Program-made: the position numbers and the translations under genes
DNA from: Megaleporinus macrocephalus
Taxonomy: Eukaryota; Chordata; Actinopteri; Characiformes; Anostomidae
NCBI GenBank assembly: GCA_021613375.1
Contig: CM038721.1
Span: 1,192,025 to 1,256,024 of the forward strand
Length of the DNA stretch: 64,000 nucleotides
Reading direction: 5' to 3'
In this document: positions 1 through 11,592 of the stretch, piece after piece
How positions within the stretch are numbered: the stretch's first letter is position 1
Layout: each line of letters starts with the position of its first letter
The notes under the pieces: generated by a model
Seen by the model: the letters and a program-made list of their open reading frames with translations, nothing else
What the model was told of the DNA's origin: nothing
The model's database searches: none

Positions 1-105
1 ATCTCTCTCATCCCTGCCTCGTCCCTGGCCTGTCCCTGCCTCGTCCCTGGCCTGTCCCTGCCTCTTCCTTGCCTCGTCCCTGCCTCATTCTAGTTTAAGC
101 ATCTA
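1..105. repeat. Degenerate GC-rich tandem repeat at the window edge
   Basis: Short units of the form TCCCTGCCTCG and TCCCTGGCCTG are repeated about eight times with substitutions. The array is cut by the window start, so its full length is unknown. Confidence 0.6.
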
Positions 106-877
106 GTGACTTTTTAAACACTAGCGATGAGCAACGAGGGTCACAGTGTTCCTGGTTTTCATTTCAGAAATCTGGTCACCTTATTCTGACTTCATCATCA
201 TCCAATCATCCCAGTCTTAATGGGCCGGACAATCATTTTATTAATAAAATAATAATAATTTTACGGTGTGTCTGTATACGTCAGTGAATATGAGTGATAG
301 TCTAATCAAGTTTCAGTCAAGTTTAAGTAGCGTATAATCGTGTACACTGTTTCGCATCCACTCCTAACTATTTAATTCATAGCTATTATTGAATGAAAAG
401 CTTAACGTTGGCCTTAAATCACTCAAGATAACATAAATGTGAATACTTTCAAATCTGTGTTTAATCTAGAAAAGCTAGACGCGTGGTTAGCTGCACCAGC
501 AGCAGAGTTGGTGCTAACATATTATTAGAAACCTCATCGAGGTGCTAGCAGACGCGTTGCTGTCTCTCTGATATTCAAATGAGCCGCTGGGACAGACAGA
601 CTGAACCTGAGCAGGAAAACACACAGCGCTTCGGAGTAAATTCCTCACATCAGATCCTGAAACGGAGCCAAAGCTCTTTGGGCTGCAGCTGCTGCTGCTG
701 GTAGGTTTTCTTGTCAAAGCCTGACGTGCTCCTCTCTCCTGTTTGCCTTTGTGCAGCGCCGCCTTTTACTTTATCACATCAAATCATCAGCTGATCCCAA
801 TCCTCCTCTCCCTCAGCAGCGTCTGTCTAGCGCACAAAAGCCTCTTCTGTCTGCACCCCCCCTCACCGCCAGCTCCA

Positions 878-880
<3 letters not shown>
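106..880. other. Intergenic, nothing recognised
   Basis: AT-rich single-copy-looking sequence. The short open frames here have no domain-like content and no recognisable splice context. Confidence 0.5.

Positions 881-916
<36 letters not shown>
881..916. repeat. (CT)n microsatellite
   Basis: About 18 CT dinucleotides, followed by a pyrimidine-rich stretch to about 1090. The overlapping open frames in this area are Ser/Leu/Phe-rich products of that bias and are not genes. Confidence 0.9.
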
Positions 917-920
<4 letters not shown>

Positions 921-3059
921 ACTCCCTTCTTTTTCTGTCAAGATCTGTTTTTGTGCTCTTTTGTTTTTGTTCCTCTTCGCCCGTCTCGTTTTTCTCCCTC
1001 CCTTCCCTTCTCGCCTGGCGCTCACAGCCTTGCTCCAGTTCTTTTTCTCTTTTTTTTCGCCCCCTTCTGTTTTTTTCCCCCTCGCACATTTGACGGTGTT
1101 CCAACACCTGAAAGAAAAACATGCCGACGAGCCCGAGCGCACCGAGCGAGCTGTCTCGCGTTTCACACGGAGGACAAAAAAAGGGGGCACTCATTTCCAT
1201 TTCACAGAGATCACGAAAGAAAGAAAGAAAGAGAGCGCAGGAAAGAAAGGGAGACAGACAGAAGGTGGGTGTGTGAAAGACAGAGACTGTACTTTGTGAT
1301 TATTTCATCCATCATGTGAATTGCAGCCCACTGAGGTTCCAGCAGGCCCCCTTTTTTTGACACCGCCGGCTAAAAATAGAGCAGTGTGGCTCCGCGGCTG
1401 GACGGAAGGGCATTAATCATGCTGGGGGGGGGGATACATTCCTCTGGTTACTTCTCAATCAGCCCCTCCGCTGTGGATGGAAACCCTCAGTGCGGGTGGG
1501 TTTCTTTTGGGGCGGGTTCGAGAGGGATAGGCCCGGTTGCCAGTCTGAGGCTGCAAAAATAGAAATCAATCAAGCAAAACAAATCAAGCCGAGCCAAGTC
1601 GACCTTCAAGAGGGCCGCCGGGGTTAGGCATGGGTGGTGGCGCTGTCGAGGGGGCGAAGGGGGGTCCGTTTTCTCAGAAGTTAAGGGCGTACGTGCCGGC
1701 GGAGGATGGGGGTCCGCTCCCCGCCCGGGCGCTGGGCTTCAGCTGTGTCCTATTAAACCCTCTGACTGAACGTTCGGAACCCTGCGAGATCAAAGAAGGA
1801 GCCGTGGGGCCTGGAGAGAAAGAGAAATAGAGAAAAAAGAGAGAGAGAGAGAGAGAAGATGAGAGAGAGAGAGAGAGACTGCAGCTTCACTGGAGATCAG
1901 CTGTTGCTCGCCTATTGCACTATCCTATCGTTTGAGGATGCATGAGAGAGAGAGCGAAAGAGAGAGATGGAGAGCGAGAGAGAGATGGAGAGCGAGAGAG
2001 AGAGAGAGAGAGAGCTTGCGCAGTTTCTGAAATATATATGAAGATGATTCCACACAGCCTGCAGGGCTTGAATGAATGTTGAATGTGGCGCGAGAATATC
2101 CACAGTTCTTCTTCTTCTCTCCACCGAGAGGCGTAAAGAAAATCAATACGCGCTCCACTCACAGAGATAAAGCTCAGCGCACGCGTGATTTGCATCAATG
2201 AAATTTCATCTCCTTCAAAGTATCACCTTTACAACGAATCTTCTCGCCCATAACGTGACTCCAGCCGAGTCCATCTGGCTTTCAGATCCGAGTCGGGTTG
2301 TTTTTGGCCTCCGTCTGACCGGGACTGTCAAGGAGGAACAATACCACTAATGTTAGAAGCCTCATGACTCCAACCGAAATAGGCCTGACCATAAATCCCG
2401 TTCTGCATTCCTTTCTTTTTTCCGTATTTAGAAAAAAGCCCTTGTCCTTGTTCCCTATCGGCGCTGACCTGCTTTTGCCTTCACGAAAGAGAGAGAGAGA
2501 AAGAGGGAGAGAGAGAGGGAGGGAGGGAGAGCCAAACTCGGAGGACTGAATAGAGACGGACAATCAGGTGATAAATAATTTGTCATGGAGGTCTCGGGTC
2601 AGGTCTTGAGTTGCTGGGGTTCGAGTCCTAGTTAAGACTCAAATCTTTGCGGTACACAACTTGTTATCTTGTTGCATCTCTTTTTAGCATTCCGTAGTTC
2701 TGTGTTCCTGAAGAACGCCTCAGTTCTGATTCCAGAACGTTCCTTGTGATGAGAAAGAGAAGAGGAAACGGCTGCAGTTGACACGGTGGTTATCATTTTT
2801 ATGGTACCACTGGATTCTAAAGGTAGCTAACTATCTAATCTAGCTAAGGTAAGCACAGCTGGTAGAAGACAAACTGGTTTGTGGATCTTCTTGGATCTTC
2901 TTCTTTGGTTTCATAAGGAGTTTCTTGCTATGAAGTGTCAGGACCCAACAGAACTGAGACAAAGACAATGTCAAAAACAGTCCAAGTCAAAACCAGAGTA
3001 ACCAAACTAAAACCGAGGGACATACCCAAGAGACGAGACGGTGTAACAGGCAAGAATCC
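917..3059. other. Intergenic with purine tracts
   Basis: GA-rich tracts occur at about 1825-1880, 1945-2015 and 2485-2530. The segment 1330-1800 is GC-richer, looks single-copy and is not recognisably repetitive. It could hold a conserved non-coding element, but that needs cross-species alignment. I see no gene. Confidence 0.5.
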
Positions 3060-3063
3060 AAAA

Positions 3064-3465
3064 ACCATGAGATGGAGGTAAAGAACAGAGTGAAGGAGAT
3101 GGAGGTGAAGAACAGAGTGAAGGAGATGGAGGTGAAGAACAGATTGTAGGAGATAGAGAGGAAGACCAGAGTGGAGGAGATGGAGGTAAGGAACAGATTG
3201 GAGGAGATGGAGGTGAAGAACAGAGTAGAGGAGATGGAGGTGAAGAACAGAGTGGAGGAGATAGAGGTAAGGAACAGATTGGAGGAGATGGAGGTGAAGA
3301 ACAGAGTAGAGGAGATGGAGGTGAAGAACAGAGTGGAGGAGATAGAGGTAAGGAACAGATTGGAGGAGATGGAGGTGAAGAACAGAGTGGAGGAGATGGA
3401 GGTGAAGAACAGAGTGGAGGAGATGGAGGTAAGGAACAGACTGGAGGAGATGGAGGTGAAGAATA
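3064..3465. repeat. 27-bp minisatellite, core GGAGGAGATGGAGGTGA
   Basis: About 15 units alternate between AAGAACAGAGT and AAGGAACAGATT variants. Because 27 is a multiple of three, both strands stay open and give artificial EEMEVKNRV-type or Ser/Phe/Thr-rich frames. The same unit forms a second array near 47.7 kb. Confidence 0.92.
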
Positions 3466-3475
3466 GAAGAACTTC

Positions 3476-4056
3476 CATAAATAACCCTAGCAGGGATTCA
3501 CTCTTGTCTGATCTCCTCCTCGCCTCCTACAACAGTGTCTACTTCCGTCCCTGCCGTGATGTACATGCTGGGAATACGGAGCTGTTTCTTCTTACAGCTG
3601 CTATAGCCGGCGTTCCGGACCCGGAGTTGGAATAACAGAGACGCCGTCCTCTACGGTTGGGAGTCATGTGACTGGGTAGAAGAGATCTGGGTAATGGAGT
3701 CGGTAGGGTTGGTCTGGTCTCGTGTTCCAGTTGTTAGGCTTGTCGGTCAAAGAAGGGCTGACAGAGTTAGCTGGCTGAGGCTAATGCTAAACAGCAACAA
3801 CCAGAACATGAAGATGTGGGTTCATAAACAGAACTACCCAAAAAATCCCCCAGTTTATCAAGTAGATCCACAAAGAACCAGTTTGACTTTCACCAGTGGG
3901 TTCAACCCCAACTTCACCATCATGCTTTATCAGGACTTCGATAAGAGTCGCTGACCTCACTCTCCATCTCTGATGGCACACGAGCAGAAGAGTGAGAAAA
4001 CTAGTGAGGTCGTTCTTTTCAATCTCATAGTTTAAATTATCATCCTAATCCGCCTC
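3476..4056. other. Intergenic, nothing recognised
   Basis: Mixed-composition sequence. An 86-residue open frame (3694-3954, +) resembles nothing I know and has no supporting splice or promoter signals. Confidence 0.45.
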
Positions 4057-4114
4057 AATCTCATCCCTCCATCTCATCCCTCCATCTCATCCCTCCATCT
4101 CATCCCTCCATCTC
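4057..4114. repeat. 13-bp tandem repeat, unit CTCATCCCTCCAT
   Basis: Four to five nearly perfect head-to-tail units. Confidence 0.85.
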
Positions 4115-4785
4115 CCGCTTTCGTTCTCGCTCAGGCGATTATATCACAGACTCATCCTTCACCCTAACGGAGGAGCTGCGCTCGTGTGATGGACGTGTGT
4201 GCTGCCTCCTCCTCTCGCACCATTAATCTCCTTCACCCTCCGGCTCCACCTGACGCATACACAACATGTCACCGCAGAACACGGCACCGCTCACAACAAC
4301 TCACGAAACTCCGGGGCGGCCACGCAACACTGGTGCAACTCCGGATCCCGGCTTGTGTAAGGCAGCCGCACCGAACTCTGATTACTCCCTGCTTTGAACG
4401 AGACGCCGTCAGAGGCTGTTTACTTTCCAGCGTAAAGAGCAAATCACCCCAAACGTCCACTCCAGTTTTCCCCTTCGCTGGGACGCGCGTCCACAACCCC
4501 GGCCTGGACGCTTTCATCAGCCTGGAGTGGGAAGGAGGGACACCGTTTACTCGTCCACCCTCTCACAGGCTTGGAGAAGATCTCGGAGCACCTCCGAATG
4601 AGGGGTGACCTGGGTGTTTTCACACCTGCCTTTTCATGTGGTCAAAGTAAAACGTGATCAGCAGCGAGTCAATCAAATTTTAGAACCATAGACAAGTTTT
4701 CAGTCATATGATTCCAAACTTTTTTAGTTTAGAGTTATTCTCTCACCTGTGTTCTACACACAGATCCAAACAGATCATCACAGTA
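4115..4785. other. Intergenic, nothing recognised
   Basis: The GC-rich part 4180-4610 contains a 140-residue open frame on the plus strand with no domain I recognise. Open frames of this size are expected in GC-rich DNA, so it is not called as a gene. Confidence 0.45.
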
Positions 4786-4966
4786 GATGTTGGAGGAGAT
4801 GGAGGTGAGATGTTACAGTAAATGTTGGAGGAGATGGAGGTCAGATGTTACACTAGATGTTGGAGGAGATGAAGGTGAGATGTTACACTAGATGTTGGAG
4901 GAGATGGAGGTGAGATGTTACACTAGATGTTGGAGGAGATGGAGGTGAGATGTTACAGTAGATGTT
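4786..4966. repeat. 35-bp minisatellite related to the 27-bp array
   Basis: About five units of GTTGGAGGAGATGGAGGTGA followed by GATGTTACACTAGAT. The first half matches the core of the 27-bp arrays at 3.1 and 47.7 kb. Confidence 0.88.
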
Positions 4967-5180
4967 CTTTAGCAGATCACCCTTACACACTACAATACTC
5001 ACTCCTACTGACCACCAGCACCATCAGCTCAGCTTCTCCTTCACCAGTTCTCCTGTTTCCACCTTAAATGGAGGTGCAGGTACGTTCTGACTCCTGTTGC
5101 ACTGTTTAACTGGTGAATGAGATGCTTCACCCTCGTGTGCTTGGTAGGCGTGATTTATTATTATTATTATTTTATTATTA

Positions 5181-6247
5181 AACCAGCATACTGACCACTA
5201 CACCATCATACTAACCTCTACACCACCATACTAACCACTACACCACCATACTGACCACTACACCACCATACTAACCACTGCACCACCGTACTAACCACTA
5301 CACCACCATACTAACCACTACACCACCATACTAACCACTACACCACCGTACTAACCACTACACCACCATACTGACCACTACACCACCGTACTAACCACTA
5401 CACCACCATACTAACCACTACACCACCGTACTAACCACTACACCACCATACTGACCACTACACCACCATACTAACCACTACACCACCGTACTAACCACTA
5501 CACCACCGTACTAACCACTACACCACCGTACTAACCACTACACCCCCATACTAACCACTACACCACCGTACTAACCACTACACCACCGTACTAACCACTA
5601 CACCACCATACTAACCACTACACCACCTTACTAACCACTACACCACCTTACTAACCACTACACCCCCATACTAACCACTACACCACCGTACTAACCACTA
5701 CACCACCGTACTAACCACTACACCACCATACTAACCACTACACCACCATACTAACCACTACACCACCATACTGACCACTACACCACCATACTGACCACTA
5801 CACCACCATACTAACCACTACACCACCATACTGACCACTACACCACCATACTAACCACTACACCACCATACTAACCACTACACCACCGTACTAACCACTA
5901 CACCACCATACTAACCACTACACCACCATACTAACCTCTACACCACCTTACTAACCACTACACCACCATACTGACCACTACACCACCATACTGACCACTA
6001 CACCACCATACTAACCTCTACACCACCTTACTAACCACTACACCACCATACTGACCACTACACCACCATACTAACCACTACACCACCATACTAACCACTA
6101 CACCACCATACTGACCACTACACCACCATACTGACCACTACACCACCATACTAACCACTACACCACCATACTAACCACTACACCACCATACTGACCACTA
6201 CACCACCATACTAACCACTACACCACCATACTAACCACTACACCACC
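5181..6247. repeat. 20-bp minisatellite, unit CACTACACCACCATACTAAC
   Basis: About 53 units with recurrent single-base variants (ATACTGA, GTACTAA, TTACTAA, a CCC variant). The variants recur in scattered combinations, as expected from repeated unequal exchange. Frequent TAA triplets keep it free of long open frames on the plus strand. Confidence 0.95.
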
Positions 6248-6290
6248 TCTTCTCACATCATGACAACACCATTTCAGTACCAACAGACAA

Positions 6291-7290
6291 ATGGAATTCA
6301 GACCTTCAGTAATTTGTAGTAACACATTTAAAATATCATCTAATTCTAACATAGAGCTAATTCAATATAAACCATTACACACGACACACACACCATCTGC
6401 ATCTGATGGGCTGATGGACTCCAACGCCTGTACACACTGTCCCACTATAACAGATAATCATCTCCACGTATTCTGGAACTGCCCCCTGTCATTCAAGATC
6501 CTCAACCTCAGCATCCCACTTTCTCCCACCATAGCTCTGCATGGTGACCTTTCCTCTCTATCCTTCATCCTCATCTCTACAACCTTCATCCTCATCTCTA
6601 CAACCTTCATCCTCATCCCTACAACCTTCATCCTCATCCCTACAACCTTCATCCTCATCTCTACAACCTTCATCCTCATCTCTACAACCTTCATCCTCAT
6701 CTCTACAACCTTCATCCTCATCCCTACAACCTTCATCCTCATCTCTACAACCTTCATCCTCATCTCTACAACCTTCATCCTCATCTCTACAACCTTCATC
6801 CTCATCCCTACAACCTTCATCCTCATCTCTACAACCTTCATCCTCATCTCTACAACCTTCATCCTCATCTTTACAACCTTCATCCTCATCTTTACAACCT
6901 TCATCCTCATCTCTACAACCTTCATCCTCATCTCTACAACCTTCATCCTCATCTCTACAACCTTCATCCTCATCTCTACAACAGTGGCTAAAACTGAATA
7001 TCCAATTTTGGAAAAATTTACATTTACCATAAAAAATAATTATTATTATTGTAATAATTATTACAACAATATCTGCTCTCCATTCCTGCAATTAATCTAG
7101 AGCTGATCTCTCTATTCGTTACTTGTTTATTTATTTTTATTTTTTCTCTTCTTTTTTGCTCAATACCAACTATTAATATGACACCCCCTGTCCGTTGTTC
7201 TGTTTTGTCATATGTTTGTTTATTTGTCTATTCTGTAACAGCCCTTTTCCCCTACACTGTTGACCCAAAATAAAATTAAAAAGAATGAAT
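6291..7290 (+). mobile_element. L1-like non-LTR retrotransposon 3' end, interrupted by a minisatellite
   Basis: Residues encoded at 6402-6560 (a Cys-x2-Cys pair, HVFWNCP, then IPLSPTIALHGDLS) resemble the C-terminal end of fish L1 ORF2 proteins, where a C-x2-C...H...C-like motif follows the reverse transcriptase. After the internal array the frame ends near 7098. An AT-rich tail with an AATAAA-type signal follows at about 7268-7285, fitting the 3' terminus of a LINE. Only this terminal piece is present, with no reverse-transcriptase core. Family assignment rests on remembered motif similarity. Confidence 0.6.
6562..6983. repeat. 21-bp minisatellite, unit CTTCATCCTCATCTCTACAAC
   Basis: About 20 units with rare CCC and TTT variants, located inside the L1-like fragment. 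The first units merge into the sequence CTATCCTTCATCCTC of the element. The period of 21 leaves all frames open, giving artificial Ser/Gln/Pro-type or EMRMKVV-type products. Confidence 0.95.
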
Positions 7291-7900
7291 CTGTAGCTAC
7301 TATTTTAGGGTCAATCGTTTCGCTTTCGGGCTGTAGAGATCACACAGCTGGGACATTAGGACCCTGTAAACACCCAAACAGCTCCCGACGATAAGCTCAC
7401 AATGATTCATGTTTATCTTCTCAGTATCTCGGATGAAGTCACGGCCAATATCTTGTCCCTCAACACACACATGGACTTTGTCTCCATAACAACCCATTTA
7501 TATCACAAGCAGGCCGCCTCCTGTTGACCGATGTCCAGCGAGACGCTGGTCTTTAGCTGGCACAGTTTATTTCCATACCTGATCAGCAAAGTTAAAGGTC
7601 AGGTGCTGGTATTGATATGCTTCGTCTGAACTAGGGTGGAGAGAAGAGGCTCAGCACTGCCTACAGAGCAGCGGTGCTCAGATCCACCACTCTGGATAAC
7701 TAAGATCCAGCACACCTGGCGCCGACATCCAGATGCACCAGAAGGTCTTCACAGGCTGGAGCAGGTGTGGTGGATTCAAATTACAACTAAACTCAAATTT
7801 TCAAACAAAATCCAATTAAAATGATGTGATGTGCATTTTTATTTACATTCTTATCCATGTGCATGTATATATATACCCCAGCTAGTAACGGGTGAGGGGG
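7291..7900. other. Intergenic; one unassigned small open frame
   Basis: A minus-strand frame at 7497-7300 (65 codons) has a mixed, non-low-complexity composition (segments such as GDKVHVCVEGQDIGRDF). I cannot assign it to a family and see no clear splice signals. It may be a decayed exon or chance. Confidence 0.35.
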
Positions 7901-7930
7901 TCTATCTTCACGAACATGGCCACCATCTTG

Positions 7931-8294
7931 AAAGCCATATTGGATCAAGGGCAAGTTTCTCAATGGGAAGGTGGTCGTGTAGCAGATCAAAGAAGACCAG
8001 AACTGTCTCAGAAATCAATTGATGTAATCAGATTTGTAATACTGTGGTTAAAACGTTATCAACACAGAAAGTTACACCAACAACCACCTTGAACAACATG
8101 TTCAGTGAGCTGACTCTGGTGATGAACTACACCTTCAGATCTGTGTTCAGTATCAGAGACAGAACACTGAGCATGTTGTTCAAGGTGGTTGTTGTTGTAA
8201 CTTTCTGTGTTGATAACGTTTAGGTCTTCTTTGATCTGCTACATGCCCACCTTCCAGTTGGGAAAACTTACCCTTAATCCAATATGGCGGCTTT
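7931..8294. mobile_element. Foldback element (imperfect inverted repeat)
   Basis: The left arm 7931-8100 is complementary to the right arm 8172-8294. It runs from AAAGCCATATTGGATC paired with GATCCAATATGGCGGCTTT, through the AGCAGATCAAAGAAGACC segment, to CACCTTGAACAACATG paired with CATGTTGTTCAAGGTG. The left arm has about 50 extra bases (roughly 7997-8049). The loop is about 71 nt and contains smaller internal complementarity. No transposase is encoded. Confidence 0.8.
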
Positions 8295-8471
8295 TTTATA
8301 CATCGTCACTGTCCAAGAAAAATAATTATCATCAAATAAGATGATTTGAAAAACACTAAACACACTGAAAATCTGAAATGTCAGACAGGACAACACATTT
8401 AAATTATTTAAATCATTTACATTATACATACACTACCAATTAAAACACACTAACTGAATATATATATATAT

Positions 8472-8893
8472 ATGCTCAAAAGTTTAGGATCACTTTAGAA
8501 TAAAAATGTTTGTATTAAAGTCTATTTTTGTATAGAGGCTTATTTTACATATAGTCTATTATCAGTAATTCTCAGTCCTCTGTCTAAATCTCCTGGTACG
8601 ACCACCAATCCAAGTTAAGGATGTTATTGGACTAATTGGTTATTAGGACACTCTTGATCAGTTGTGATCACAGCTGAAAAACATTCTACTAATAAGTGAG
8701 TATAAAAGGGAACAACATTCTAGGTTAGTTTAGTATCTGAAGATCAGCAGTTGATGGCTTGCTGACCGACTCACAATGACCAGAAAGAAACAACTTTCTT
8801 TAGAGACCCGTCAGTTCATTGTTGTGTTAAGGAAGAAGATACTCCATTAAAACAAGAACATCTCACTGTGATCCCAAACTTTTGAGTGGTAGA

Positions 8894-8894
<1 letters not shown>
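8472..8894 (+). mobile_element. Internally deleted Tc1/mariner-type element
   Basis: Terminal inverted repeats CTCAAAAGTTTAGGATCAC (left) and GTGATCCCAAACTTTTGAG (right) differ at one position. Within it an ATG at 8776 opens a frame that begins MTRKKQLSLETRQFIVVLRKK, which resembles the start of the helix-turn-helix region of Tc1-like transposases. The frame then stops, and the catalytic DDE part is absent. This is therefore a non-autonomous deletion derivative. Confidence 0.8.

Positions 8895-8954
<60 letters not shown>
8895..8954. repeat. (AT)n microsatellite
   Basis: About 30 AT units directly abut the right end of the Tc1-type element. A shorter AT run also lies at its left end (about 8457-8473). 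TA is the standard target of this family. Confidence 0.95.
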
Positions 8955-8957
<3 letters not shown>

Positions 8958-9164
8958 ACTATAAAGATGTTTAGATCTGAATGTGTTGAAAGATGAGTTT
9001 AAATAGTGAAGCTGGATACCACGTACACAAATATTTTTAAAACGTTTTACTTTCAGATAAATAAAAATTTCAAAGACTTACAAAAAAGGATGTGACGTGT
9101 GTTTTCATATCTCTATGTATATTTAAGTAAGTTTATTTATATCTGAAATATACTTTGTATCATT
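8955..9164. other. AT-rich intergenic
   Basis: Nothing recognised. Confidence 0.4.
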
Positions 9165-9512
9165 AAAGCTTTTAGGTAGATGGTTTATTGATCCCAGAGG
9201 GAAATTCAATATCTCTGCATTTAACCCATCCATGCAGTGAAACACTCACACATACACACACACTAGTGAACCTACACACTAGGAGGCAGTGAAACACCCA
9301 CATATATACACACACTAGCGAACACACACACTAGGGGGCAGTGAGCACACTTGGCTGAAGCGGTGGGCAGCCCTACCACAGTGCCCGGGAAGCAGTCTGG
9401 GGTGCTTTGCTCAAGCGCACTTCAGTCGTGTTCTGTTGGTTCATGGGATTGAACTGGCAACCTTCTGGTCACAAGGATGGTTCCCTGACCTCCAGCACAC
9501 GACTGCCCCTAA
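9165..9512 (-). mobile_element. tRNA-derived SINE with LINE-like 3' tail
   Basis: Read on the minus strand, the element begins with a tRNA-like head near 9510 (GGGGCAGTCGTGTGCTGGAG and a decayed B-box region). It continues through a body with GCCCGGGCACTGTGGTAGGG-like sequence and CTGCCCCCTAGTGTG, and ends with TTTCCCTCTGGGATCAATAA. Two body segments containing CACACTAG are present. That last motif is also found at the LINE-like tail at 36.5 kb. Confidence 0.7.
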
Positions 9513-10398
9513 CACTTCTGTACATTTGTAGGATTTCGGAAGCAAATAAAATACATTTTATATAGATACTAAAAAAGGTTTTTATAAATGAATAAGAACA
9601 GCACTAGTGATATATATATATATATAATATGACCCACATGCCTCAGTCATGCGTGTATGTTTTGGAGTTCTGGTCAAATGACATGCTGTTGTTAAAGTTT
9701 AATGCACAATTACTGTTTCTGTGCAAACAATTTCAAGCATATTATACACGCCATGTTGCTGTTTAGTCCCAAAACGTTATAACTCAATCAAAAACCAGCG
9801 AATTCTGCGTAACCCGTGTCCTGAAACTCGCCGGCAAAGCAGAGATCGTCTCGCGGAAGCCCACAGTCTCTAGAATATCTGCCTAAAGGCATCACCCTCA
9901 GACCCGCTTCAAAGTTTTTTGATTTTTAGAGGCCAATTTATTCCACGCCGTGATCACTTCATATGCAGCAGACATAAAACCCAGCAGTCCACCAAACGGC
10001 AGCCAATTTATAGAACAGCGGTTATGAGGAAATTTAAAAACAAAGCAATGAAAAAGGCCGGCCAGTGAAAGGCTGCATCTGAGCGAGCGAGCAGTAGGAG
10101 TTTTGTGAGAGTGACCTTGCCAGAGCTGACCATTTACAGAGATTTAACGTTCCCCAAACGCGCCACACCCATGGCGGCGGCCTGGACGGCAGAGCGGGGG
10201 GGCAGCCAGAGTGCAGAGGAGTGCTTTTCTGCTTTTGAAAACACAGGAGATTGTGCAACACTTGTCAAACAGAGCCTGCAGGAAAAAAAGGAAAGGGCTG
10301 TTACACATTAACAAATGAGGTCAAGAAGCAGTTCCTCTGTTCTCCCCTCCCTCCCTCCCTCTCTCTCTCTCTCTCTCCCCCTCCCTCCCTCTCTCTCC

Positions 10399-10442
<44 letters not shown>

Positions 10443-11335
10443 GTCTCTGGTTCCTTTGGTGTACAATACCCCCCTCATTTAGTAGGAACTCAGTCTCGTG
10501 CTGGGTGGGATATTTCATTACAAAGCATTCATTTTACACATCTAAAAGCCCCCCCCACACACACACACCTCCCCCCCTTTCAAGATGGGACGCCACGTGC
10601 ACCCGAGCCCCCATCTTAAAAGCTCCTTCAGGGAAAAAAAAATGGCACTCGCACAAAGAGAGGCAGAAAGGATGCGAGGATCCACTTTAAAGCCCAAATC
10701 TCCACCATCTGACTTCCTGAAAGCCGAGCCTCCGTTTGAAAGTTGCTACTGAACGAGACTGGATTTGGAAAAAAAGACCCCACGGATAAAATTTCACCCC
10801 GATTTCCAAACCTTTCCCACATTTACACCAACCCCCCCAACCAAAACCACCGTCCCATTCTTCTAATCCCAGCCCTCGTTCAGAGATGTGTCACTCTCTT
10901 TGGAAAAATGATTAATTAAAGCCTTTATTCAACAGACAGCTCATCAGCCAACAGGAGGAAGCGAGTGTGGAACTGTGTCAGCTCCGAAAAAAAGAAAAGG
11001 AACGACGATGACGCCGTGTGAGTGATGTGTGATTGAGATGCCTTGAAGCAGGAGCGTCTGCTGCAGAACTTGTTGGGAAGCTTTGATTAATTATGCCGCT
11101 GGAATCTTCTTGGCTCCGGCCCAGTTCGTCTGCGCACTTCCTGTTTCATTCATCAGCTCTGACTTCAGATTAATAATTGCTGATGGCTCCAAACCCCCTT
11201 TACTCTCTGCAGTTATTATACAGGCCTGAAATGCTGTGGCGCGCCCCCAGTGACAGACTCATTTTATTCAGAAGGAGGAATTTCTCTGTTGTTCTCTCTT
11301 GTTTCTGATTTTTAACACTTAAATACATATTTTAG
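9320..11335. repeat. Segmental duplication, copy A
   Basis: Copy A contains the SINE, a segment at about 9530-9985 and a segment at about 11105-11330. All three reappear in the same order in copy B. The roughly 1.1 kb between 9990 and 11100 is present only here. It includes CT tracts at 10358-10441 and otherwise single-copy-looking GC-rich sequence without a recognisable gene. Confidence 0.8.
10345..10441. repeat. CT/CCCT microsatellite
   Basis: A homopyrimidine tract of CT runs broken by CCCTCCCT. Confidence 0.9.
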
Positions 11336-11364
11336 CCAATGACCCATAAGCTCTGACACACACA

Positions 11365-11559
11365 TGTACACACACACACACTAGGGGGCAGTGAGCACAC
11401 TTGCCCAGAGCTTTTGGCAGCCCTACCACAGCTCCCGGGCAGCAGTCAGGGGTTAGGTACCTTGCTCAAGGGCACTTCAGTCGTGTTTTCAGCAAATAAA
11501 ATGAATTTTATATGGAGGCACTGAAAATAGTTTTGTATAAAAGCAGCACTGTTGATTAA

Positions 11560-11592
<33 letters not shown>

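Noticed and set aside
2282..2563. Minus-strand frame with a hydrophobic MRLLTLVVLFLL segment
   Set aside because: Partly encoded by a GA-rich tract, short, and with no domain or splice context.
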